A DNA stretch of 64,000 bases from Rosistilla ulvae (GTDB taxonomy: Bacteria > Planctomycetota > Planctomycetia > Pirellulales > Pirellulaceae), in the NCBI RefSeq assembly GCF_007741475.1, contig NZ_CP036261.1, positions 5,209,798-5,273,797 of the forward strand, in the 5' to 3' direction. Position 1 is the stretch's first letter. Each line of letters starts with the position of its first letter. Positions 16,867 through 25,111 of this stretch are shown piece by piece. Both the position numbers and the translations under genes were made by a program. Below the pieces are notes generated by a model. The model had not been told where the DNA came from and ran no database searches. It worked only from the letters and a program-made list of their open reading frames with translations.

Positions 16867-19458
16867 ATGACATCCCGCCTTAACAGTCAGCATCCCCTCC
16901 CTCCCCCTCCCCAAACGACACTGCTGACGGCGAATCTCGCTGTGTGTCGCTGGACCATTTTGAAAACGCTCGTTCTGACAGCCGCCTGCTTGGCGGTTGG
17001 CAATCTGGCTTGGGCCGACGATCCGGTCGATGCCGCTGCCAAACCGAGCGACGCCCCCGTCGATGCTGCCAAGCAGATGGCGTTCTTCGAAACGAAGATC
17101 CGCCCGTTGTTGGCGGAGCGATGTTACGATTGCCACGATGAGAACACGGCGGAATCGGAACTGCGAGTCGATACATATGAAGGGATGATCACCGGCGGTT
17201 TGGCCGGGCCCGCTTTAATCCCCGGAAAGCCGCAGGGCAGTTTGATCGTCGCGGCGGTCGGTTATCGCGACAGCACGTTGCAGATGCCGCCCGATGAAAA
17301 GCTGTCCGACGCCGAGATCGCCGACCTGACGCGATGGGTCGAAATGGGAGCACCTCACCCCAGCCGCGACGGGATGCAAACGATCAAGCCACGCGGCGAT
17401 GTCGATCTGGAAAAGGGGCGACAACACTGGGCATTCCGCCCGGTCGCGAAGGTCGATCCGCCAACGGTCAACCAAACCAGCCCGGCGATCGCGGCTGAAG
17501 AGCGTCGCGACGTACCGGTGCGGCATCCGATCGATGCCTTTCTGCTGTCGCGACTGGAAGCCGAGGGGCTGCAACGGGTGCCCGCAGCCGACAAGAGGAC
17601 ACTGATTCGCCGCGCCACTTTTGATCTGACCGGGCTGCCACCAACGCCAGCGGAGATCGAGGGTTTCTTGGCCGATGATTCCGAGGAAGCGTTCGCCAAC
17701 GTGATCGATCGCTTGCTGTCGTCGCCTCATTATGGTGAGCGTTGGGGCCGGCACTGGTTAGATGTCGCCCGATACGCCGATTCCAACGGGTTGGACGAAA
17801 ATGTTGTCCATGGCCACGCTTGGCGTTACCGCGATTATGTCGTCAACGCGTTTAATAAAGACAAGCCGTACAATGAATTTGTTGTCGAGCAACTCGCCGG
17901 CGATCTCTTGCCACCACGAGACGAGATCGCTCGCGAGCACGAACGTCTGATCGCAACGGGCTACCTGGTGTTGGGGCCCAAGGTTTTGGCGGAACAGGAT
18001 GAAGCCAAGATGGAGATGGACATCATCGATGAACAGCTCGACACGATCGGCCGCAGCATGTTGGGGCTGACACTTGGATGCGCTCGCTGCCACACGCACA
18101 AGTTTGATCCGATCAGCCACCACGACTACTACGGGTTGGCCGGGATCTTCAAAAGCACCAAGAGCATGGACAGCTACAAGACCGTAGCGAAGTGGCACGA
18201 GAATCTGATCGAGACGCCGGAAGAAGAGCAGCGTTACAACGAGCATCTCGCCGAAGTCGCCGCGCAAGAAAAGAAGATCGCCGAAGTCATCGCCGAGGCG
18301 ACGAAGCTGCTGGAGAAGCCGGACAGCGAATTGGCGTTAGCTCAACGCGAGAAAAAGTTCCCTGCCGAAACGACGGCTGTTCTGAAAGCCGAACGCGAGA
18401 CGCTGAAGAAGCTGAAGGATTCGGCTCCCGAACGCCCGATGGCGATGGGAGTGATCGATGGCGAAGTCGCCGACACGAGTGTTCATTTGCGAGGCAGTCA
18501 TTTAACGCTGGGCGATGTCGTGCCGCGTCGGTTCCCCGAGGTGCTGGCGTCGACAGACCAACCGCCATTGCCGCCGGAGACCAGCGGTCGGCTGCAGTTC
18601 GCCCAGTGGTTGACCAACGGCCAACATCCGTTGACGGCACGCGTGATGGTCAACCGAATCTGGCACGGCCATTTCGGCAAGGGGCTGGTGACGACTGTCG
18701 ACAACTTTGGTTTGCAAGGGGCTCCGCCGACGCATCCGGAACTATTGGATTGGCTTGCGAATCAATTTGTTGAATCGGGCTGGTCGATCAAGACGATGCA
18801 TCGCACGATCATGCTCTCGGAAGCCTATCAACGCAGCAGCCAACACCATCCCAAGAACGTGGAAGCCGATCCAGGCAACTCGCTGTACTGGCGGTTCAAC
18901 CTTCGCCGGTTGGAGGCCGAAGCGATCCGCGACAGTCTGTTGGCGGTTAGTGGCCAATTGGACCGGACCGTTGGCGGAAACATCTCGCAGTACAAAAACC
19001 GCGAGTATGTCTTCAACCACACCTCGCAAGATAAATCGACCTACGACAGCTACCGTCGTTCGATCTACGTCCCGGTGATCCGGAACCATCTGTACGACAT
19101 GTTCCAGTTGTTCGATTACAGCGACGCGAGCGTGCTCAACGGAAATCGCAATGTCAGCACGATCGCACCGCAAGCGTTGTTCCTGATGAACTCCGAATGG
19201 GTTTCCGAGCTCGCGCTGTCGATCGCCGATCGCCTGCTGCAGGACAGCAGCGATCCCGCCACGCGGATCGATCAGCTGTACATGCAGTCGTTTGGCCGGC
19301 CGGCGACCGCCGACGAACGGGACCGCTCGCTCGACTTTGTTTCGCAGTTCGCATCGCTATCGAAAACGCCGACCGACCGCGAGGAAGCGGAACGTCAGGC
19401 GTGGCAGCGATTGTGCCAAGCGATTGTTGCATCCAGTGAATTTGTTTACATCCGATAG
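16867..19458 (+). CDS. PSCyt1-DUF1549-DUF1553 secreted cytochrome-like protein
   Basis: Large exported protein, 863 residues, of a family greatly expanded in planctomycetes. After a leader and a hydrophobic helix (about 30-50) comes the planctomycete cytochrome c domain with CYDCH at 86-90, then DUF1549 (PSCyt2) with a second CxxCH near 404 in LGCARCHTHKFDPI, and a C-terminal DUF1553 (PSD1) domain with NRIWHGHFGKGLV and RRLEAEAIRDSLLAVSGQLD. A role in periplasmic redox linked to complex polysaccharide breakdown has been proposed for the family; the reaction is not known. It sits between the FecR-LamG gene and a DUF1501 gene, as is usual, and the DUF1501 gene begins 8 bp after its stop. Confidence 0.92.
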   Translation: MTSRLNSQHPLPPPPQTTLLTANLAVCRWTILKTLVLTAACLAVGNLAWADDPVDAAAKPSDAPVDAAKQMAFFETKIRPLLAERCYDCHDENTAESELRVDTYEGMITGGLAGPALIPGKPQGSLIVAAVGYRDSTLQMPPDEKLSDAEIADLTRWVEMGAPHPSRDGMQTIKPRGDVDLEKGRQHWAFRPVAKVDPPTVNQTSPAIAAEERRDVPVRHPIDAFLLSRLEAEGLQRVPAADKRTLIRRATFDLTGLPPTPAEIEGFLADDSEEAFANVIDRLLSSPHYGERWGRHWLDVARYADSNGLDENVVHGHAWRYRDYVVNAFNKDKPYNEFVVEQLAGDLLPPRDEIAREHERLIATGYLVLGPKVLAEQDEAKMEMDIIDEQLDTIGRSMLGLTLGCARCHTHKFDPISHHDYYGLAGIFKSTKSMDSYKTVAKWHENLIETPEEEQRYNEHLAEVAAQEKKIAEVIAEATKLLEKPDSELALAQREKKFPAETTAVLKAERETLKKLKDSAPERPMAMGVIDGEVADTSVHLRGSHLTLGDVVPRRFPEVLASTDQPPLPPETSGRLQFAQWLTNGQHPLTARVMVNRIWHGHFGKGLVTTVDNFGLQGAPPTHPELLDWLANQFVESGWSIKTMHRTIMLSEAYQRSSQHHPKNVEADPGNSLYWRFNLRRLEAEAIRDSLLAVSGQLDRTVGGNISQYKNREYVFNHTSQDKSTYDSYRRSIYVPVIRNHLYDMFQLFDYSDASVLNGNRNVSTIAPQALFLMNSEWVSELALSIADRLLQDSSDPATRIDQLYMQSFGRPATADERDRSLDFVSQFASLSKTPTDREEAERQAWQRLCQAIVASSEFVYIR

Positions 19459-19466
19459 GTAGAGCC

Positions 19467-20876
19467 ATGAATTTTTCACGACGACAACTATTGAAGACGA
19501 CCGGAGCGGGTTTCGGATCGCTGGCCTTGGCATCGCTGTTGGCTGAAGAGTCGCAGGGAAGCAACCTGCCCGGACTGTCGGGTTCCGAACGGGCGCCGCA
19601 CTTTGCGCCGCGTGCCCGCCGGGTGATCTTCCTGTTTATGAAAGGTGGTCCGTCGCACATGGACACCTTCGATTACAAGCCGCAGTTGCAGAAGGACGAT
19701 GGCAAGCCGTTGCCCTTCGAAAAGCCGCGGGTCCAGTTTGCACCGACCGGTAATCTGCTGGGATCGCCGTGGAAGTTCAAGCGGTACGGCGAGAGTGGGA
19801 TCGCGGTCAGCGAGCTGTTCCCGCATGTCGCAGAATGTGTCGACGATCTGTGCATTATCAATTCGATGTACGGTTCCAACTCGGCTCACGGCGGTGCCTG
19901 TCTGAAGATCCACACCGGCAGCGATGTGTTTGTGCGGCCGAGCATGGGATCGTGGATCTCGTATGGCTTAGGGACGGAAAACCAGAACCTGCCGGGCTTC
20001 ATCACGATCTGTCCGACTTTGGCTCATGGCGGCACCAAAAACTGGAGCTCCGCGTTCCTGCCCGCCAGCCACACTGGGATTCCGCTGGGGAACGCTAGCC
20101 AGCCGTCGGATCAAGCTCGCGTCAAATATATGCAGAACGCGAATCTCGACCGAGCGAGCCAACGGATGCAACTGGAACTGATGCAATCGATGAACCAGAA
20201 CTTTCTCGATTCGACCGGCCCCGATTCCGCATTGGAAGCGAGGATCAAATCGTTCGAGTTGGCGTTCCGAATGCAGACCGAAATGCCCGACGCGTTGGAC
20301 CTCGCGGCGGAGACAAAACCCACGCACGATCTGTACGGACTTGACGATCCGAAGACCGCTGACTTTGGCCGCCAGTGCCTGATGGCGCGGCGATTTGTCG
20401 AGCGTGGCGTGCGGTTTGTGCAAGTCACGCACAGCAATACCGAGGTCCAATGGGACCAGCACGGTTCGCTGCGGAAGGGGCACGAGCAGAACGCGAAGGA
20501 GGTCGACAAACCGATCGCCGGTCTGTTGCGCGATCTCAAGGCTCGTGGCCTGTTGAAGGATACGCTGGTCCTGTGGGGAGGCGAATTCGGCCGGACACCG
20601 ACCTGCCAGGGAAGCGGCAACGATGGCCGCGATCACAATCCCGAAGGCTTCACGATGTGGATGGCTGGTGCCGGAGTGCGGCCTGGGATTCAGTACGGTG
20701 CGACCGACGATTACGGCTATTACGCTACCGTCGACAAGGTCCACGTGCACGATCTTCACGCCACGCTTTTGCATCTGATGGGCTTGGATCACACACGGCT
20801 GACCTACCGCCACGCCGGCCGCGATTTCCGACTGACCGACGTCGCTGGTAAAGTCGTGAAAGGAATTTTGACGTAG
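19467..20876 (+). CDS. DUF1501 Tat-exported protein
   Basis: Protein of 469 residues with a twin-arginine signal peptide (NFSRRQLLKTTGAGFGSLALASLL) and the DUF1501 fold, related to alkaline-phosphatase/sulfatase-type enzymes. Typical segments are RVIFLFMKGGPSHMDTFDYKP, YGSNSAHGGACLKIHTGSD and the late LWGGEFGRTP...DHNPEGFTMWMAGAGV, whose Asp, His and Glu residues look like metal ligands. It is the last gene of the sigma/FecR/PSCyt cluster and is nearly always paired with the DUF1549/DUF1553 partner. Substrate unknown; the pairing suggests joint action on sulfated or phosphorylated polymers. Confidence 0.92.
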   Translation: MNFSRRQLLKTTGAGFGSLALASLLAEESQGSNLPGLSGSERAPHFAPRARRVIFLFMKGGPSHMDTFDYKPQLQKDDGKPLPFEKPRVQFAPTGNLLGSPWKFKRYGESGIAVSELFPHVAECVDDLCIINSMYGSNSAHGGACLKIHTGSDVFVRPSMGSWISYGLGTENQNLPGFITICPTLAHGGTKNWSSAFLPASHTGIPLGNASQPSDQARVKYMQNANLDRASQRMQLELMQSMNQNFLDSTGPDSALEARIKSFELAFRMQTEMPDALDLAAETKPTHDLYGLDDPKTADFGRQCLMARRFVERGVRFVQVTHSNTEVQWDQHGSLRKGHEQNAKEVDKPIAGLLRDLKARGLLKDTLVLWGGEFGRTPTCQGSGNDGRDHNPEGFTMWMAGAGVRPGIQYGATDDYGYYATVDKVHVHDLHATLLHLMGLDHTRLTYRHAGRDFRLTDVAGKVVKGILT

Positions 20877-20970
20877 GCTGGCGCCTCGTCGAATAGAACT
20901 TCGCGGCGGCGGGGGCTTTGCGCGATGGGGTCGGTTGGTACAGAATGGTTGCCATTTAAAGGAGTACCAT

Positions 20971-22131
20971 TTGTCAACCGACATCAATCGAATTGAAGCA
21001 CTCGCCGCGGCTGAAACCTTAGTCGTTAAGGTCGGCACGCGCGTTCTAACATCTCCCGACGGCTGTCTCGATCGCGAGCGGATCGCGATCCTCGCCGAAC
21101 AATTATGCAAAGTCATGGACACCGGGCGTACCGTCGTGCTGGTCAGCAGCGGTGCTGTCGGCGCGGGTATCGGCAAGCTGGGATTGACTGAGCGACCGCG
21201 GATGCTGGCCGATCTGCAAGCCGTCGCAGCCATCGGGCAAACCGACCTGATGCAAGCCTATCAACACGCCTTCGCCCAACATGGGCGGCACGCGGCACAG
21301 GTCCTTTTGACCGCCGAGGATCTGCGAAATCGTTCCAGCTTTTTGAACCTTCGGAATGCGCTGCGACAGATCGCTGCTTACAAAGCGGTTCCGATCATCA
21401 ACGAAAACGACAGCGTCGCGGTCGAAGAACTGATGACCACCTTTGGCGACAACGATCGCTTAGCCGCTTCGGTCGCCAGTCTGATCAACGATGCGATGTT
21501 GGTGATCCTGACCGACATCGACGGCCTGCACACCTGCCACCCCAGCGATCCAAACAGCAAGCGGATGTCGACGGTTGAAACGATCAACCACGAGGTAATT
21601 GCGATGGCTTGCGACACTCAAAACAGTGTCAGCAAAGGTGGCATGAGCAGCAAGCTTGTCGCCGCTCAGATCGCCACCTCCCACGGTCACTCGGTGATCA
21701 TCGGCCCCGGCCGCGACGATCGCGTGTTGGAAAAGATCTTGGCAGGCGAATCGATCGGAACGCTGTTTCAACCCGAAGAGAAAGCGATCCGCGGCCGGTT
21801 GCGGTGGATCGATTCCGCTGCGGCACTGGCGGGTGAACTGCACGTCGACGCGGGAGCCGCCCGCGCGGTGGGTGATCGCGGGAAGAGCCTGTTGGCGATC
21901 GGAATCCGCCGCGTCGAGGGAGTGTTTGATCGCGGCGAAGTCGTTGCCATCATCGACCCACAGGGGGCCGAGATCGCTCGTGGTCTGATCAACTACACCT
22001 CCGAAGAAGCGACAAAAATCATCGGCTTGCCCAGCGGTCAGATCGCCGACGTTCTAGGCCACTGTCCCTATGACACGGTGATCCACTGCGACAACATCGC
22101 AACCAACAGCGGACTGCCGCTGCCACGCTAA
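20971..22131 (+). CDS. proB: Glutamate 5-kinase with PUA domain
   Basis: First enzyme of proline synthesis: ATP-dependent phosphorylation of glutamate. The 386-residue protein has the amino-acid-kinase fold (LVVKVGTRVL, SSGAVGAGIGKLGL, IINENDSVAVEELMTTFGDND, ILTDIDGLHT, GGMSSKLVAAQIATSHGHSVI) followed by a PUA domain of about 100 residues at the C-terminus. The likely start is the TTG at 20971, since AAAGGAG lies six bases before it and the kinase core begins soon after; another TTG at 20935 is possible but less well placed. No proA gene is adjacent. The gene stands alone between the DUF1501 and PQQ-type genes. Confidence 0.93.
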   Translation: MSTDINRIEALAAAETLVVKVGTRVLTSPDGCLDRERIAILAEQLCKVMDTGRTVVLVSSGAVGAGIGKLGLTERPRMLADLQAVAAIGQTDLMQAYQHAFAQHGRHAAQVLLTAEDLRNRSSFLNLRNALRQIAAYKAVPIINENDSVAVEELMTTFGDNDRLAASVASLINDAMLVILTDIDGLHTCHPSDPNSKRMSTVETINHEVIAMACDTQNSVSKGGMSSKLVAAQIATSHGHSVIIGPGRDDRVLEKILAGESIGTLFQPEEKAIRGRLRWIDSAAALAGELHVDAGAARAVGDRGKSLLAIGIRRVEGVFDRGEVVAIIDPQGAEIARGLINYTSEEATKIIGLPSGQIADVLGHCPYDTVIHCDNIATNSGLPLPR

Positions 22132-22286
22132 AACGGCAGCACGTCAGGCAACACAAGGTGCGACGTAAGCAGCCTGGCTGCACTGCCTTTTCATCTTGGA
22201 AAAACTTGCGTTTCACTTCGGCGCAGCGTAGAACATCGGTCCAGCTTTTGCGATCGATCCTCACGCCCACAGCCCTGGTCCCACCG

Positions 22287-23573
22287 ATGAAACTGCTGCT
22301 GCGAACCTGTGTCGCTTTGTTGCTAGTCCTTTCTATCGAACCCGCTGACGCCGAACAGTGGCCTGGCTGGCGCGGACCTCGCGGCGATGGCAGTAGCTTG
22401 GAATCGAAGCCGCCAACCGATTGGGACGGTGCGACGGGGAAGAACATCCTTTGGACAAAGGACTTGCCCGGCACGGGGCACGGATCGCCGATCGTCTGGA
22501 ACGACAAACTCTTTCTTGTAACCTGCATCGAGGACCAACACGATCGCCAACTGTTGTGCATCAGCACCGCGACGGGCGAGACGCTTTGGAAGTCGACAGT
22601 CTTTAACGCACCGTTGGAGACCAAGCATTCACTGAACAGCTTCGCCAGCAGCACTCCGGCGACCGATGGCGATCAAGTCGTTGCGGTTTTCCTGGAAGTC
22701 GATGGCAGCAAGGCTCCAGCCAAAAACGTCGGCAAGGCGAGGAACCTCACCCCCGGCAAGATCGTCGTCGCGGCATACGACTTGGCGGGCAAACAGCGTT
22801 GGTTGGCGCGGCCGGGAGTCTTCAGCAGCGTCCATGGATTCTGCAGCAATCCCGTTCTATTTGGCGATCTGGTGATCATCAACGGCGATCACGATGGCGA
22901 TTCATTCCTCGTGGCGTTGGATCGCAACACGGGGAAAACGGTATGGAAGGTTCCGCGTCGGCATCAAACACGCAGTTATGCGACGCCGCTGATCCGCGAG
23001 GTCGACGGCGCGGACCAGCTTGTGTTGCCGGGTAGCATGGCGGTTACAAGTTTTAACCCGCGGGATGGTTCGACGCTGTGGACCGTCGAAGGGCCGACCG
23101 AACAGTTTGTCGCCTCGCCGGTCTACGACGGCAAACACTTCTTCGTAACCGCGGGCTATCCAACGCATCACGTCGTCGCGATCCGCCCCGACGGACACGA
23201 TGATGTTAGCGATTCGCATGTCACATGGCACAGCACCGACGTCCGCAGCTATGTCCCTTCGCCGATCCTGGCCGGTCAGTTTCTGATCGTGGCTGATGAT
23301 CGCGGAACAGCAAATTGTTACGATACCGCGACGGGAGAACGCTTCTGGAATGTGCGACTGGGACGCAAATTCAGCGCGTCGCCGGTGATGGCTGCTGGGA
23401 AGGTCTTCCTGTTAGCCGAAGATGGCACGATGCACATTGTGCAACCGGGGAAAGAGTTCCAACAGATCGCCGAACCGCAACTGGGCGAGCGAGCGTTTGC
23501 ATCGCCTGCGATCGCCGACGGCCGAATCTACATTCGCGGTGAGCAGCGATTGTTTGCGATCGGAGAGAAGTAG
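22287..23573 (+). CDS. Secreted PQQ-like beta-propeller protein
   Basis: Exported protein of 428 residues with a signal peptide (about 1-22) and a body of PQQ-type beta-propeller repeats (blades marked by W and GxxxW patterns such as ATGETLWKSTVFNAP, NTGKTVWKVP and DGSTLWTVEGPTEQ). The opening WPGWRGPRGDG is a standard start for a large planctomycete group of these proteins. No catalytic residues of quinoprotein dehydrogenases are evident, so a binding or scaffold role is more likely than an enzyme. ATG 22287 begins the signal peptide; the longer frame is a leader without support. Confidence 0.85.
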   Translation: MKLLLRTCVALLLVLSIEPADAEQWPGWRGPRGDGSSLESKPPTDWDGATGKNILWTKDLPGTGHGSPIVWNDKLFLVTCIEDQHDRQLLCISTATGETLWKSTVFNAPLETKHSLNSFASSTPATDGDQVVAVFLEVDGSKAPAKNVGKARNLTPGKIVVAAYDLAGKQRWLARPGVFSSVHGFCSNPVLFGDLVIINGDHDGDSFLVALDRNTGKTVWKVPRRHQTRSYATPLIREVDGADQLVLPGSMAVTSFNPRDGSTLWTVEGPTEQFVASPVYDGKHFFVTAGYPTHHVVAIRPDGHDDVSDSHVTWHSTDVRSYVPSPILAGQFLIVADDRGTANCYDTATGERFWNVRLGRKFSASPVMAAGKVFLLAEDGTMHIVQPGKEFQQIAEPQLGERAFASPAIADGRIYIRGEQRLFAIGEK

Positions 23574-23587
23574 AACGCACCCCGACT

Positions 23588-23663
23588 CGTTTAACCGCGG
23601 TGGCAACGCCCCGCGCGTTCGACCTCAATCCGACGCGCGGCCCGATGGGCACGCGGTTAAACG
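23588..23663. repeat. Nested inverted repeat between convergent genes
   Basis: An outer 12-bp arm (CGTTTAACCGCG at 23588-23599 and its reverse complement at 23652-23663) encloses an inner 8-bp arm (CCGCGCGT at 23611-23618, ACGCGCGG at 23633-23640), giving a potential 76-nt branched hairpin. It lies in the 118-bp gap between convergent genes. It may act as a two-way terminator or be a single REP-like element; no T-run is present. Confidence 0.5.
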
Positions 23664-23691
23664 CACCGCACCACCGACACCGACGACTGCC

Positions 23692-24894
23692 TTAGTGATA
23701 GCTGCCGCGGCCAAACTGTGGATGGACTTTCCTCAGCACGCGTTTCGACCACTCTTTGCCAGGCAACGCCTTGAGCGTTCGCAGCATCCCACCGCGCAGT
23801 CGCCGCGTGTGCCAGGAAGCTGGCGAGACACAAATCGCTCCGTGCGGCACGCTATCGATCACGTTGTTTAGCGTCCACTTGTATGGTAGTTCGCCGTAGC
23901 CGAAATCGATTTTGTCGATTTGGTTGGCATCCGCCTGGCGAACGATTTCCAGAAACAACGCTGTCCCTGGGGATGCGTACCCGAAGGCCTGATCGTAGAC
24001 CGGGAACCAATAGTGCAGCAGTTTGCCCTCTTGCATTCCCATGTGCATCGCGACCAATTTGTCTCCCGCGTAGAGCGCTGACAAACGCCCTTCCAGCTGA
24101 CCATCTCGCGTCAGCATCAAATGCAGCAGATTGCGTATCCATTCGACCGAGAAGATGTCAAAAATCCGCGTCCGTTGATATTGCTCGCGTTTGAGTTGAA
24201 TCAGACGATCGAGTACCGCCGGATCGGTCGACGCATACTCCAACCGCAATGGGCCTTCCTCGCGGACCAGCTTTTTCGTTTTTCGCCGCTGCTTAAAAAT
24301 TGTCTTGCGATTTTGCTCCAACCAGTGGTCATAGCGAAGATCCGATGCGGTCAGATCACATAAAAACGCTTTGGTCCATCCAAAAGCATGCTCTTGGGCA
24401 TCGTTAGTCGATGAAAACAGAGCATGGTATTCGTACCCGGTGGCATCGAGATCGGTCAGCACCCCGCGCCAATCGATCGTAGAATCGGGAGCACAGATTA
24501 AACCATGAGCGTCGTTGATCGTGCGGCCGATGGGAAACAATGATCGGCCGCTGCGATGGTAGGGCAAAAAACCGATCGGTACGCCCGATTGTTCGATGAT
24601 CGCCACATAACAGTCGTCGCGAACTTGATTGACAGCCTGCGTAAACTCAGACGAAAAGAAGGGACTGTAGAACGCCGGATTGCTCGATCGCAACGCGTCC
24701 CAAACGGCGACCAATGAATCGTCCAAACAGCTTGCATGAATCGAATGAACGCGGTGTTTTCTCGCTCCATTTGACAGCGGTGATTGACCGAGTTCGTTGC
24801 TGCGACCCGCTGACGACTGCGTTGGTTGATTGAGAGAGTCGGCCAGAGGCATAGGTTGAATCAACGGCAAGGTTGTGGCCTGGGAAGCATGCAC
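23692..24894 (-). CDS. CelD/BcsL-like GNAT acetyltransferase
   Basis: Protein of about 400 residues resembling the CelD family (GNAT superfamily), linked elsewhere to cellulose or exopolysaccharide synthesis. Visible family features are the FYSPFFSSEFTQAV segment, the GVPIGFLPYHR strand pair, a helical linker rich in basic residues (NRKTIFKQRRKTKKLVREEG) and the terminal part with LVAMHMGMQEGKLLHYWFPVYD and KIDFGYGELPYKWTL. The substrate is not known. The first possible start is a GTG at 24894; an ATG at 24852 would drop 14 residues. It is monocistronic and convergent with the PQQ-type gene. Confidence 0.7.
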   Translation of the reverse strand: MHASQATTLPLIQPMPLADSLNQPTQSSAGRSNELGQSPLSNGARKHRVHSIHASCLDDSLVAVWDALRSSNPAFYSPFFSSEFTQAVNQVRDDCYVAIIEQSGVPIGFLPYHRSGRSLFPIGRTINDAHGLICAPDSTIDWRGVLTDLDATGYEYHALFSSTNDAQEHAFGWTKAFLCDLTASDLRYDHWLEQNRKTIFKQRRKTKKLVREEGPLRLEYASTDPAVLDRLIQLKREQYQRTRIFDIFSVEWIRNLLHLMLTRDGQLEGRLSALYAGDKLVAMHMGMQEGKLLHYWFPVYDQAFGYASPGTALFLEIVRQADANQIDKIDFGYGELPYKWTLNNVIDSVPHGAICVSPASWHTRRLRGGMLRTLKALPGKEWSKRVLRKVHPQFGRGSYH

Positions 24895-25036
24895 GTAAGT
24901 TCAGCTCAATTAGATTAATTGAGATTTGGCCGGCATCAAGTGCGGAGATACCGACAAACCACTGGATTTCGGCGAATAAAAACACCCCATAGTTGGGGGC
25001 AAGGCAAGCTCTCAATTCCGTTGGGGCCCAAAAAAT

Positions 25037-25069
25037 AAAGGGACAGCTTCGCGTGGAAGCTGCCCCTTT
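25037..25069. terminator. Intrinsic terminator after the SHD1 repeat protein gene
   Basis: Stem AAAGGGACAGCTTC / GAAGCTGCCCCTTT with a GCGTG loop and one mismatch. For the minus-strand gene ending at 25112 it lies 40-75 bp downstream and reads into an A/T-rich tail. Confidence 0.75.
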
Positions 25070-25111
25070 CTTCGTCGTTCGCCATTCCGCTGCCAAGCAA
25101 CGGAGGACGAT

